11,137 nucleotides of DNA from Clostridiales bacterium (GTDB taxonomy: Bacteria; Bacillota; Clostridia; Christensenellales; Aristaeellaceae): the NCBI GenBank assembly GCA_004556395.1, contig SFHK01000071.1, positions 1 through 11,137 on the forward strand. The letters are read 5' to 3'. A model generated the notes under the pieces. The model was not told the DNA's origin. It worked only from the letters and a program-made list of their open reading frames with translations, and did not search any database. The translations under genes were made by a program, and so were the position numbers. Below are positions 1-7,181 of this stretch, piece after piece (the first letter of the stretch is position 1; each line of letters opens with the position of its first letter).

Positions 1-16
1 TCCGTCGTTTCGCCGC
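1..16. repeat. 16-base exact repeat of eno coding sequence
   Basis: Bases 1-16 (TCCGTCGTTTCGCCGC) recur exactly at 160-175, where they encode part of the SGETTDD segment of enolase on the minus strand. The match does not extend on the right-hand side (base 17 onward differs from base 176 onward). The left side runs off the window, so its full size is unknown. Confidence 0.4.
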
Positions 17-35
17 GCTCGGACGATTCCGGCCT

Positions 36-1268
36 TCAGCGATCTTCCAAAGCAATCTCCACCAGCCGGTTATATTTCGCCACCCGCTCGCCGCGCACGG
101 GCGCGCCGGCCTTTAATCCCTCCGCGCGCACGGCAACGGCGAGGTCGGTGATGAAATCGTCCGTCGTTTCGCCGCTGCGGTGAGAAACGATGGCCTTCAT
201 ACCGTGCGCGTGCGCGGCGTGAATCGCCTCCAGCGTCTCCGTCAGCGTGCCAATCTGGTTCGGCTTGATCAGAACCGCCGTCGCCGCGCGCAGCTTCGCG
301 CCGCGCTCGATGCGCGCCCGGTCGGTCACAAACAGATCGTCGCCCACCACCAGACAGCGCCCGTTCAGCGTCTCCGTCAGAAGCGCGAAGCCTTCGAAAT
401 CGTCCTCGCCCAGCGGATCTTCTACCGAAACGATGGGATATTTCTCCGTCAGCGCGCAGACGTAGCCAATCAGCTCCTCGCGCGTCATATCCGCGCCGCG
501 CTTGGGCAGGCGGTAGCCGCTTCCCTTCACCCAGCCCGCCGCGGCCATATCCAGCGCGAAGCCCACGTCACAGCCCGGCTCATAGCCCGCCTTTTCGGCG
601 GCTTCCGTCAGAAGGTCGAGCGCTTCCTCGTCGCTGGCCAGATCGGGCGCGAACCCGCCCTCGTCGCCCACCGACGCGGACAGCCCCCGCGACAGGATGC
701 ACGTCTTCAGCGCGTGATCGATCTCCGCGCCCATGCGCACCGCCTCGGCCGCGGACAGCGCTCCGTTCGGCACCAGCATGAATTCCTGAATGTCCACGTT
801 GTTGCTCGCGTGCTTCCCGCCGTTCAAAACGTTCATCATCAGCCGCGGACAGCCGCCGTCCGCCGCGCCGCCCAGATAGCGCCACAGCGGCAGCCCGTGC
901 GCCTGCGCCGCCGCGCGCGCCGCGGCCATCGACGCGGCCAGCATGGCGTTCGCGCCGAGCGCCGCCTTATTCTTCGTGCCGTCCAGCGCAAGCAGACGGC
1001 GGTCGATCTCGCCCTGCTCATCTGCGCGCATGCCCGTGAGCGCTTCGCGAATCGGCCCGTTCACGGCCTGCACGGCATAGCGAACGCCCTTCCCGAAGTA
1101 CCGCTCGCCGCCGTCGCGCTTTTCGGCGGCCTCGTGCGCGCCCGTGGACGCTCCGGACGGCACGGCCGCGCGGCCGCAGCTTCCGTTTTCCAGCCGCACG
1201 CAGGCCTCCACCGTGGGCATGCCGCGCGAATCGAGAATCTCCCTTGCCCGTATATCTGCAATTTTCAT
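36..1268 (-). CDS. eno: Enolase (phosphopyruvate hydratase), short form
   Basis: Cytoplasmic glycolytic enzyme that interconverts 2-phosphoglycerate and phosphoenolpyruvate. The 410-residue protein keeps the family signatures: PSGASTG loop at 37-43 (Ser41), GGKHASNNVDIQEFM around 150-164 (His153, Glu162), GDEGG with the catalytic acid Glu203, magnesium ligands Asp240, Glu283 (SVEDPL) and Asp310 (VGDDLFVT), catalytic Lys335 (LIKPNQIG), SHRSGET with His363-Arg364, and Lys386. The ATG at 1268 is chosen because a GGAGG (minus strand, 1280-1276) lies 7 bases upstream and the protein begins exactly where enolases do; the longer open frame upstream is unrelated. It is about 20 residues shorter than a typical 430-residue enolase: it stops soon after the RVAKYN motif and has a shortened loop around 133-142. 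All active-site residues are present, so activity is expected. It may be the only enolase or a second, specialised copy. It is transcribed divergently from glycerate kinase, whose product is its substrate. Confidence 0.95.
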   Translation of the reverse strand: MKIADIRAREILDSRGMPTVEACVRLENGSCGRAAVPSGASTGAHEAAEKRDGGERYFGKGVRYAVQAVNGPIREALTGMRADEQGEIDRRLLALDGTKNKAALGANAMLAASMAAARAAAQAHGLPLWRYLGGAADGGCPRLMMNVLNGGKHASNNVDIQEFMLVPNGALSAAEAVRMGAEIDHALKTCILSRGLSASVGDEGGFAPDLASDEEALDLLTEAAEKAGYEPGCDVGFALDMAAAGWVKGSGYRLPKRGADMTREELIGYVCALTEKYPIVSVEDPLGEDDFEGFALLTETLNGRCLVVGDDLFVTDRARIERGAKLRAATAVLIKPNQIGTLTETLEAIHAAHAHGMKAIVSHRSGETTDDFITDLAVAVRAEGLKAGAPVRGERVAKYNRLVEIALEDR

Positions 1269-1307
1269 GTTCTTCCCTCCCTCATTTTTTGCCAGTATTC
1301 CCCTGAA

Positions 1308-1352
1308 AAAACGCAAATATCCGCAAATCCCTCGCCGGGCGGATTGCGTTTT
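1308..1352. promoter_or_regulatory. Imperfect palindrome in eno/glycerate kinase divergent region
   Basis: AAAACGCAA at 1308-1316 is the exact reverse complement of TTGCGTTTT at 1344-1352 (9 bp), and CCGC at 1321-1324 pairs with GCGG at 1339-1342 inside it. The left side also has CGCAAAT twice, at 1312 and 1322, exactly 10 bp (one helical turn) apart. The right arm covers the proposed -35 of the rightward promoter. This geometry suits an operator for a dimeric repressor controlling one or both divergent genes. That role is inference; I do not recognise the regulator, and the sequence does not fit the catabolite-response consensus. Confidence 0.45.
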
Positions 1353-1372
1353 CGGCGCATTCATGGTAAAAT
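1344..1372 (+). promoter_or_regulatory. Sigma-A type promoter for the glycerate kinase operon
   Basis: TTGCGT at 1344-1349 (3/6 to TTGACA), a 17-base spacer, then TAAAAT at 1367-1372 (5/6 to TATAAT), preceded by TGG, giving an extended -10. The predicted start is near 1379, leaving a short leader before the ribosome site at 1391-1396. I could not find an equally good promoter for eno on the other strand. Confidence 0.55.
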
Positions 1373-1401
1373 AATGCAGAATATAAAAGCGGAGGGTTCT
1401 T

Positions 1402-2529
1402 ATGCGCTTTGTTTTCGCCCCCGACTCCTTCAAGGGCTCGCTTTCCTCCGTGCGCCTTTGCGAAATTCTGACCGACGCGGCGCGCAGGCGCTTTCCGGAC
1501 GCGGAGTGCGTGAGCATTCCCGCAGCCGACGGCGGCGAAGGCACGCTGGACGCGCTGCTTGCCGCGCTGGGCGGCGAGCGCATCTCGGAGACCGTCACCT
1601 CACCCACCGGCGACATGGTATCCGCGCAGATGGCGCGCCTTTCGAACGGCGCGTATCTGATTGAAATGGCGCAGTGCTGCGGGCTTCCGCTGGTAAAGCC
1701 GGAAAACCGCAATCCGCTGTACCTGACCAGCTACGGTCTGGGCGAGATGCTCGCGCGGGCGCTCAATCGCGGCGCGGAGGAAATCTACGTCGGCATCGGC
1801 GGCAGCGCCACAAACGACGGCGGCATGGGTCTATTGTCTGCGCTGGGCGCGGTGTTCACCGCCGCGGGCGGACGGCGGCTGGACGGCATCGGCATGGAGC
1901 TGAAGCAGGTAGAGGACATCGATCTTTCGAACCTGCACCCCGGCCTTGCCCGCGCGCACATCACCGTGATTTCCGACGTGACCAATCCCCTGCTGGGCAA
2001 GGACGGCGCCACCTGTGTATACGGCCCGCAGAAGGGCGCGGACGCGGAAACGCTCCGGCGGCTGGAAGCCGGCATGACGCACTACGCCGACCGGTTCTAC
2101 GACCTCTTCGGGCTGGACATCGCTTCGTTCCCCGGCGCGGGCGCGGCGGGCGGCTGCGGTGCGGCGCTGGCGGGCGTTCTGCGCGCGGATCTGCGCCGCG
2201 GCATCGACACGGTGCTCGACCTGTGCGGGTTTGACGCGCTCGTGCCCGGCTGCTCGCTGGTCGTCACCGGCGAAGGCCGCGTGGACGGGCAGACGGCGAA
2301 ATACGGCAAGGTGCCCGCGGGCGTGCTCGCGCGCTGCGGGGACGTACCCTGCGCGGTGCTGACCGGCTGCGTCGGCCCGGAGGCCGAGCGGCTGCTCGCG
2401 ATGGGCAACTGTATGATCTTCCCCATCGCCGACCGACCCATGACCCTTGAATACGCCATGGAACACGCGGAAGCGCTGGCCGCTTCCGCCGCCGACCGCC
2501 TGTTCTGGGCGCTCGGCGCGTTCAGATAA
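1402..2529 (+). CDS. glxK: Glycerate kinase, class II (GlxK/GarK family)
   Basis: ATP-dependent kinase that phosphorylates D-glycerate. Family knowledge says class II enzymes give 2-phosphoglycerate, feeding directly into enolase. The 375 residues match the usual length (E. coli GlxK is about 380). Visible family motifs in order: APDSFKGSL at 6-14, PAADGGEGT around 40-48, GIGGSATNDGGMG near 132-144, SDVTNPLLGKDGA near 190, YGPQKGA, GAGAAGGCGAAL near 240, and TGEGRVDGQT near 290. GGAGGG at 1391-1396, 5 bases before the ATG, supports the start. It is the first gene of a five-gene run; the next starts 23 bases after its stop. The neighbouring divergent enolase strengthens the 2-phosphoglycerate assignment. 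The gene symbol is by family; substrate preference (glycerate from glyoxylate, galactarate or other routes) cannot be told from sequence. Confidence 0.93.
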   Translation: MRFVFAPDSFKGSLSSVRLCEILTDAARRRFPDAECVSIPAADGGEGTLDALLAALGGERISETVTSPTGDMVSAQMARLSNGAYLIEMAQCCGLPLVKPENRNPLYLTSYGLGEMLARALNRGAEEIYVGIGGSATNDGGMGLLSALGAVFTAAGGRRLDGIGMELKQVEDIDLSNLHPGLARAHITVISDVTNPLLGKDGATCVYGPQKGADAETLRRLEAGMTHYADRFYDLFGLDIASFPGAGAAGGCGAALAGVLRADLRRGIDTVLDLCGFDALVPGCSLVVTGEGRVDGQTAKYGKVPAGVLARCGDVPCAVLTGCVGPEAERLLAMGNCMIFPIADRPMTLEYAMEHAEALAASAADRLFWALGAFR

Positions 2530-2552
2530 AGAATCAGAAGGAGGCTTCCCCT

Positions 2553-4049
2553 ATGCGCCTGATCGTCCATCCCGGCGTCCGAAAGTCCCTCATTCATCCG
2601 GAAATCTACGGGCATTTTTCCGAGCATCTGGGCCGCTGCATCTACGGCGGCGTATTCGTTGGAAAGGATTCGCCCATCCCGAACGTGAACGGCATGCGCA
2701 CGGACGTGGTGAACGCGCTCAAGCGCATTCATCTGCCGGCGCTGCGCTGGCCGGGCGGCTGCTTCGCGGACGAATATCACTGGCGGGACGGCGTCGGCCC
2801 GCTTTCGTCCCGCGTGAAGATGATCAACTCCCACTGGGGCGGCGTGGTGGAGGACAATTCCTTCGGCACGCACGAGTTCTTTGAGCTGTGCCGGCAGCTT
2901 GGCTGCGAGCCGTACGTCAACGGCAATCTCGGCAGCGGCACGGTGCGCGAGATGCAGGACTGGGTGGAATACATCACCAGCCCGGACGTCTCCCCGATGG
3001 CCGATCTGCGCCGTGCGAACGGGCAGGACGCGCCGTGGGCGCTCAAATACTTCGGCGTGGGCAACGAAAACTGGGGCTGCGGCGGCAACATGACGGCCGC
3101 GTTCTACGCGGACAACTATCGCCGCTACCAGACCTACGTGCGCAACTACGGCGACAACCACATCTACAAAATCGCCTGCGGCGCGGGGACGAGCATCAAA
3201 AACCCCGGCTGCGACTGGACGGAAACGCTGATGCGCGAGGCCGGGCGCATGATGAACGGTCTTTCCCTGCATTACTATACCGTTCCATACGACAACTGGC
3301 AGCACAAGGGCTCGGCGACGGAGTTCTCCCGCGCGGATTACATGGACACCGTGGCGCGCGCCCAGTTCATGGACAGGCTGTGCGAAATGCACGGCGCGGT
3401 CATGGATCGGTATGACCCGGAAAAGCGCGTCGGCTTGATCGTGGACGAGTGGGGCACGTGGTACGACGTGGAACCCGGCACGAACCCCAGCTTCCTGTAT
3501 CAGCAGAACACGATGCGCGACGCGATGGTGGCGGCGCTGACGCTGAACATCTTCAACCGGCATTCCGACCGCGTGCACATGGCGAACCTCGCGCAGCTGG
3601 CGAACGTTTTGCAGTCGCTCGTGCTCACCGACGGCGAACGCATGCTGCTCACGCCCACCTACCACGTGTTCGATCTGTTCAAGGCGCATCAGGGCGCGAC
3701 GCTGCTCGGCTCGATGTCGGACACGGACGAGCTCTCGTCCGACGGCATGCGTTTCCCGCGCGTCAGCCATTCGGCCTCCGTGAACGCCGAGGGGCGCGTG
3801 CACATCACGCTGTGCAACCTCTCCCCGGACGAAGCCGCGCCGGTTTCCCTGCGCATCGACGGCCAGACCATGGCGCTCGAAGGCGCCGCGCTGCTGACCG
3901 GCGACATGCACGCGCACAACACGTTCGAATCTCCCGACGCGGTGAGGCCGCGCGCGCTTGAGGGCGTTTCCGTGCGCGCCGCGGACGGCGGAACCGAGAT
4001 TTCCCTCACGCTGCCGCCGGTCGCCTGCGCGTCCCTCACCTTCGCGTAA
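2553..4049 (+). CDS. abfA: GH51 alpha-L-arabinofuranosidase, intracellular
   Basis: Retaining glycosidase that removes terminal alpha-L-arabinofuranosyl groups from arabinan and arabinoxylan oligosaccharides. The 498 residues match the standard length of bacterial GH51. An N-terminal segment with IYGHFSEHLG (18-27) and LRWPGGCFADEYHW (64-77) leads into the TIM barrel. The acid/base is Glu172 in GVGNENWGCGG and the nucleophile is Glu299 in VDEWGTW; the C-terminal beta-sandwich runs from about 385 to the end. No signal peptide is visible, so it should act in the cytoplasm on imported oligosaccharides. AAGGAGG at 2538-2544, 8 bases before the ATG, supports the start. No arabinose isomerase, kinase or transporter gene is in the window, so its sugar pathway lies elsewhere. 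It sits between glycerate kinase and a Cys-rich small protein. Confidence 0.95.
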   Translation: MRLIVHPGVRKSLIHPEIYGHFSEHLGRCIYGGVFVGKDSPIPNVNGMRTDVVNALKRIHLPALRWPGGCFADEYHWRDGVGPLSSRVKMINSHWGGVVEDNSFGTHEFFELCRQLGCEPYVNGNLGSGTVREMQDWVEYITSPDVSPMADLRRANGQDAPWALKYFGVGNENWGCGGNMTAAFYADNYRRYQTYVRNYGDNHIYKIACGAGTSIKNPGCDWTETLMREAGRMMNGLSLHYYTVPYDNWQHKGSATEFSRADYMDTVARAQFMDRLCEMHGAVMDRYDPEKRVGLIVDEWGTWYDVEPGTNPSFLYQQNTMRDAMVAALTLNIFNRHSDRVHMANLAQLANVLQSLVLTDGERMLLTPTYHVFDLFKAHQGATLLGSMSDTDELSSDGMRFPRVSHSASVNAEGRVHITLCNLSPDEAAPVSLRIDGQTMALEGAALLTGDMHAHNTFESPDAVRPRALEGVSVRAADGGTEISLTLPPVACASLTFA

Positions 4050-4342
4050 TGCCCTACGACGCCATGCCCCTCCTGTGCCGCCGCTGTCTGGACGCGCGCG
4101 TGCCGGAGGGTGAGCTGATCGCCTATCTCGACCACTATGTCTCCGAGCTGCCCGAGACCGTTCGGGCGAGCGAAGAAACCTATCTTTCGCGTCTGCGCCA
4201 GTGCGCCGAATGCGCGCACTTCCGGCAGGCGACCTGCGTGCTGTGCGGCTGCTATGCACAGGCGCGCGCCGCGAAACGAAACCAGCGGTGTCCTCTGCCC
4301 GGCGCGCCGCGCTGGACGGAGGAACCTGAACCCACCGAATGA
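4049..4342 (+). CDS. DUF6171-like small Cys-rich protein
   Basis: A 97-residue protein of unknown function. It has eight cysteines in a layout typical of a metal-binding fold: C10-x2-C13 near the N-terminus, then C52-x2-C55, C63-x2-C66-x-C68, and C81. The C(V/K)LCGC...RAAK...RCP tail and the LP/EE.Y..RL.(I/Q)C..C middle match my memory of the Clostridia family DUF6171; no search was run. Zinc or an iron-sulfur site is plausible, not shown. Its ATG overlaps the TAA of the arabinofuranosidase gene by one base (TAATG), so translation is probably coupled; no separate strong ribosome site is visible. An internal ATG at 4064 (Met6) would still keep all cysteines and fits family members that start close to the first CxxC. 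It is in the same reading frame as tldD, separated only by its TGA. Confidence 0.75.
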   Translation: MPYDAMPLLCRRCLDARVPEGELIAYLDHYVSELPETVRASEETYLSRLRQCAECAHFRQATCVLCGCYAQARAAKRNQRCPLPGAPRWTEEPEPTE

Positions 4343-4347
4343 AGGAG
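4342..4347 (+). promoter_or_regulatory. Ribosome site that decides the tldD start
   Basis: AAGGAG overlaps the last base of the preceding TGA stop. It is 1 base from the GTG at 4349, too close to use, and 13 bases from the ATG at 4361, which is long but workable. The ATG is therefore preferred for tldD. The tight stop-to-ribosome-site arrangement suggests coupling to the upstream gene. Confidence 0.5.
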
Positions 4348-4360
4348 TGTGAACCCGGAA

Positions 4361-5770
4361 ATGAAACTTCAGTCCAGTCCCTATCTGAGCAGGGTAACGC
4401 CGCTTCTCAAGCGGCTGGTCGCCGCGCTGCGCGAGCGGTTCCCTTATGCGTCCGTGCTGGCGCAGGATACGCTTTCCATGCAATACGCCGTCTCGTCCCA
4501 TGGTGTGGGTGCGATAGAAACGTCGTTTTTGACCGGCCGCGGCTTCGTGGCGCGCGTGCACAACGGCCACGGTCTGGCGGAATACGCGTTCAATGAAATC
4601 AGCGAGGACGCGCTGCCCGCGCTGGTCGAACGCATTTCGGCGGTCGCCGAGAGCGCGCGCGGCGAGGATCCCGTGCCCGCCGACGAGCCCGCCCATGAAA
4701 CGCTGAACGCCGAATACGAACTCGACCCGGATCAGCTGGGCACGGCGGAAATCGTGCGCCGTCTGACCGCGATTCGCGAAAAGGCGCTGAAGACAAACAG
4801 CCAGCTGCTGGACGCGGGCGCGCGCTTCGCGTGGCAGAAGGCGCACAAGCTGTTCCTCTCCGAAAACCGCGAGCTTTCCCAGAGCTACATCTGGACGAAC
4901 GGCGCGATACTGGCGCTGGCCGCGCGCGGCGAGGAAATCAAGGACTATTTTGAAAGCTTCTCCGGCCTGTGCGGCTCGGAGCTTCTGAGCCGTCTCGAAT
5001 CCGACGAAGCGATCGCCAAGGCCTGCGACACCGCCGTCGCGCTTCTGGACAGCCAGCCCATCCCGCCGGGCGAGTACGACTGCATCTGCGACCCGGAGAC
5101 CACCGGCATGATCGTGCACGAGGCGTTCGGCCACGGCGTGGAAATGGACATGTTCGTGAAGGATCGTGCGCTGGCGAAGCAGTTCATGGGCAAGCGCGTG
5201 GCCAGCGACCTTGTCAACATGCACGACGGCGCGGCCGCCGCGAAGGAATGCGCCACCTTCCTGTTTGACGACGAGGGCACGCTGGCGCAGGATACCCGCG
5301 TCATTGAAAACGGCATTCTGGTCGCGGGCTACGCCGACGCCGTAAGCGCCGCGCGTCTGGGCGTGAAGCCCACCGGCAACGGCCGCCGCGAAAGCTACGA
5401 GCGCAAGGCCTATACCCGCATGACCAACACGTTCTTCGAGGGCGGCAGGGACAAGCTCGAGGACATGATCGCCTCCATACAGCACGGCTACCTGCTGGAA
5501 AACCCGAACAGCGGCATGGAGGATCCGAAAAACTGGGGCATTCAGTGCATGGTCAACATCGCCCGCGAAATCAGGGACGGCAAGCTGACCGGCAAAATCT
5601 TCTCCCCCATCGTGCTCACCGGCTATGTGCCCGACCTGCTCAAATCCATCTCCATGATGTCTCCCACGGTGGAGCTGGGCGGCGGCGGCTTCTGCGGCAA
5701 GGGCTACAAGGAATGGGTCAAGGTATCCGACGGCGGCCCCTACATCAAGGCGCGCATCCGTCTGGGCTAA
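4361..5770 (+). CDS. tldD: TldD, catalytic subunit of TldD/TldE zinc peptidase
   Basis: Zinc metallopeptidase subunit of the TldD/TldE heterodimer, which in E. coli trims the microcin B17 leader and degrades unfolded small peptides such as CcdA. With the ATG at 4361 the protein has 469 residues, normal for the family. The zinc motif HExxxH is HEAFGH at 253-258 (MIVHEAFGHGVEMD), and the third zinc ligand expected of the family is Cys445 in GGGGFCGKG near the C-terminus. An N-terminal regulatory-type domain precedes it, and the conserved ENPNSGMEDPKNWGIQ segment lies near 385-400. The partner gene tldE begins 13 bases after the stop, the usual pairing. A GTG at 4349 would add four residues but is badly placed for the ribosome site. 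No RiPP precursor or modification enzyme is visible nearby, so the substrate is unknown. Confidence 0.93.
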   Translation: MKLQSSPYLSRVTPLLKRLVAALRERFPYASVLAQDTLSMQYAVSSHGVGAIETSFLTGRGFVARVHNGHGLAEYAFNEISEDALPALVERISAVAESARGEDPVPADEPAHETLNAEYELDPDQLGTAEIVRRLTAIREKALKTNSQLLDAGARFAWQKAHKLFLSENRELSQSYIWTNGAILALAARGEEIKDYFESFSGLCGSELLSRLESDEAIAKACDTAVALLDSQPIPPGEYDCICDPETTGMIVHEAFGHGVEMDMFVKDRALAKQFMGKRVASDLVNMHDGAAAAKECATFLFDDEGTLAQDTRVIENGILVAGYADAVSAARLGVKPTGNGRRESYERKAYTRMTNTFFEGGRDKLEDMIASIQHGYLLENPNSGMEDPKNWGIQCMVNIAREIRDGKLTGKIFSPIVLTGYVPDLLKSISMMSPTVELGGGGFCGKGYKEWVKVSDGGPYIKARIRLG

Positions 5771-5783
5771 GGAGGCTGAAAAC

Positions 5784-7058
5784 ATGATCGATCTGATTCT
5801 GTCCGCGCTGAAGGCGCAGGGCATCGCTGCCTATGTCATCAACGAACACACCCGCGAAAGCGCCGAGCGGTTCTTCATCCGTCAGCGCGAGGACATTCGC
5901 CGCGCCAAGCATGTGCGCGAGGTGGAAATCACCGTATACCGCGATTTCGAATCGGACGGCAAGGCCATGCGCGGCAGTTCCACCGTCAAGCTCCAGCCGA
6001 GCATGACGGAAGAGGAAATCGCGCGCAAGCTCGCCGGCGCCTATGAATCGGCGCTGTATGTGAAGAACCCGTTCTTCGAGCTGCCCGACCCGGTATGCGA
6101 AACGCTCGCGCCGGAAGGCCCCCTCGCCGCCATGACGCTGGACGACGCGGCCGACGCCATGGCCGAAGCGCTCTTCGCGCCCGACCGCATGGACGACGCG
6201 TTCATCAACTCCGCCGAAATCTTCGCCACCCGGCAGGACACGCGCACCATCACCTCCCGCGGCACGGACGTACGCTATTCCGCGTTTCGCGTGAAGGGCG
6301 AATTCGTCGTGCAATGCGTGCGCCCGACGGACGTGGAAATGTATCATTCCTTTGAATACGCCGCGCCGGACACGCTGGCGCTGTCCGACCTGTCGCTGGA
6401 CGCGCTGACCACGGTTCGCGACCGCGCGCTGGCCGACGCCGCTCCGGAAGCGGGCGCGTACGACGTGATTCTCACCAAAAAGCACGTGTGCACGCTGCTG
6501 AGCGCCTATGTGGACAAGGCCGCCGCGGACATGGTATACGCCAAGTACTCCCCTTACGCCGTCGGCACGCACGCGCAGGGCGACGCCGTTACCGGCGAAG
6601 CGCTGAACCTGTCCGTGTTCCCGGACGCGCCCTTCTCCTCCGACGGCATTCGCATGACCGAGCGGCCGCTGCTGGAGAACGGCGTTGTGAAGGGCATCTA
6701 CGGCGCCACGCGCTTCTGCCGCTATCTGAATCTGGAGCCCAGCGGCGTGTATGAGAACATCCGCGTGAACAACGGCACCCTCTCGCTTGAGGAGCTGAAG
6801 AACCGCCGCTGCCTGATGCCCGTGGCGTTCTCCGATTTCCAGATGGATTCGATGAGCGGCCGCTTCGGCGGCGAGATTCGTCTGGCATATCTGTTCGACG
6901 GCGAGGGCGGCGTACAGCTTGTGACCGGCGGCAGCATCAGCGGCAGTCTGCTCGAAAAGCAGGACCGCCTGACCTTCTCCACCGAGCGCTACACCAACAG
7001 CCACTACGACGGCCCCGCCGCCGTGCTGATTCCCGGCGTAAGCGTCGCGGGCTGCTGA
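5784..7058 (+). CDS. tldE: TldE/PmbA, non-catalytic partner of TldD
   Basis: Second subunit of the TldD/TldE peptidase. It is related to TldD but lacks HExxxH: no such motif appears anywhere in the 424 residues, as expected for the partner that shapes the substrate channel rather than binding zinc. C-terminal family features are present: TGEALNLSVFPDAPFSSDGIRMTERPLLENGVVKG-type segment (roughly 270-305), then FSDFQMDSMSGRFGGEIR, and a closing GVSVAGC. It is slightly shorter than E. coli PmbA (about 450). GGAGG at 5771-5775, 8 bases before the ATG, supports the start; the ribosome site directly follows the tldD stop, so the two are made together. It is the last gene of the run that begins at glycerate kinase. 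Confidence 0.92.
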   Translation: MIDLILSALKAQGIAAYVINEHTRESAERFFIRQREDIRRAKHVREVEITVYRDFESDGKAMRGSSTVKLQPSMTEEEIARKLAGAYESALYVKNPFFELPDPVCETLAPEGPLAAMTLDDAADAMAEALFAPDRMDDAFINSAEIFATRQDTRTITSRGTDVRYSAFRVKGEFVVQCVRPTDVEMYHSFEYAAPDTLALSDLSLDALTTVRDRALADAAPEAGAYDVILTKKHVCTLLSAYVDKAAADMVYAKYSPYAVGTHAQGDAVTGEALNLSVFPDAPFSSDGIRMTERPLLENGVVKGIYGATRFCRYLNLEPSGVYENIRVNNGTLSLEELKNRRCLMPVAFSDFQMDSMSGRFGGEIRLAYLFDGEGGVQLVTGGSISGSLLEKQDRLTFSTERYTNSHYDGPAAVLIPGVSVAGC

Positions 7059-7069
7059 AGCGGGTCGGA

Positions 7070-7117
7070 TTTCATCCCGATTGCGGGACATTAACGCATC
7101 CGCAATATTGGATGAAA
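7070..7117 (+). repeat. Two-part hairpin after tldE
   Basis: TTTCATCC (7070-7077) pairs with GGATGAAA (7110-7117), and inside it ATTGCGG (7080-7086) pairs with CCGCAAT (7100-7106). This gives 8 + 7 bp, with a small 2x3 internal loop and a 13-base apical loop. No T-run follows the right arm directly, so it is not a textbook terminator on either strand. It could be an RNA 3' end element of the tldE transcript, a DNA operator, or a weak terminator with the next hairpin. Confidence 0.5.
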
Positions 7118-7133
7118 AATGGGTGTCATTTTT
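7115..7133 (+). terminator. Weak AT-rich terminator-like hairpin
   Basis: AAAAATG (7115-7121) is the reverse complement of CATTTTT (7127-7133), with a 5-base loop and the T-run inside the right arm. The stem has one G-C pair only, so it is thermodynamically weak. With the larger hairpin just upstream it may end the tldE transcript; on its own the evidence is thin. Confidence 0.25.
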
Positions 7134-7162
7134 AACTTAATAGAATCAAAACAGAAACAAAT

Positions 7163-7181
7163 ACCTCTTGCTAACAGAGGT
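7163..7181. promoter_or_regulatory. Inverted repeat over the ppdK -35, candidate operator
   Basis: ACCTCT (7163-7168) and AGAGGT (7176-7181) form a perfect 6-bp inverted repeat around a 7-base centre. The centre holds most of the -35 element TTGCTA (7168-7173). A dimeric regulator bound here would cover the promoter. It lies upstream of the predicted transcript, so it would act as DNA, not as RNA structure. The regulator is unknown. Confidence 0.4.

Noticed and set aside
1304..1318. Catabolite-response (cre) site in the eno/glycerate kinase region
   Set aside because: TGAAAAAACGCAAA has two extra bases between the TGAAA and CG parts, so it does not fit the consensus spacing.
180..1664. 494-codon plus-strand frame across the enolase gene
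   Set aside because: It is antisense to an intact enolase and then runs out of frame into glycerate kinase; composition is Arg/His-rich shadow sequence.
1269..1712. N-terminal extension of enolase up to 1712
   Set aside because: It would cross the intergenic region and overlap glycerate kinase; the family start and a good ribosome site are at 1268.
5784..7058. RiPP biosynthesis cluster around TldD/TldE
   Set aside because: No precursor peptide, cyclodehydratase, radical SAM enzyme or exporter is present; TldD/TldE is also a common housekeeping pair.
7111..7146. Second ppdK promoter with TAGAAT at 7141-7146 as the -10
   Set aside because: No acceptable -35 lies 16-18 bases upstream; the 7168-7197 promoter is far better.
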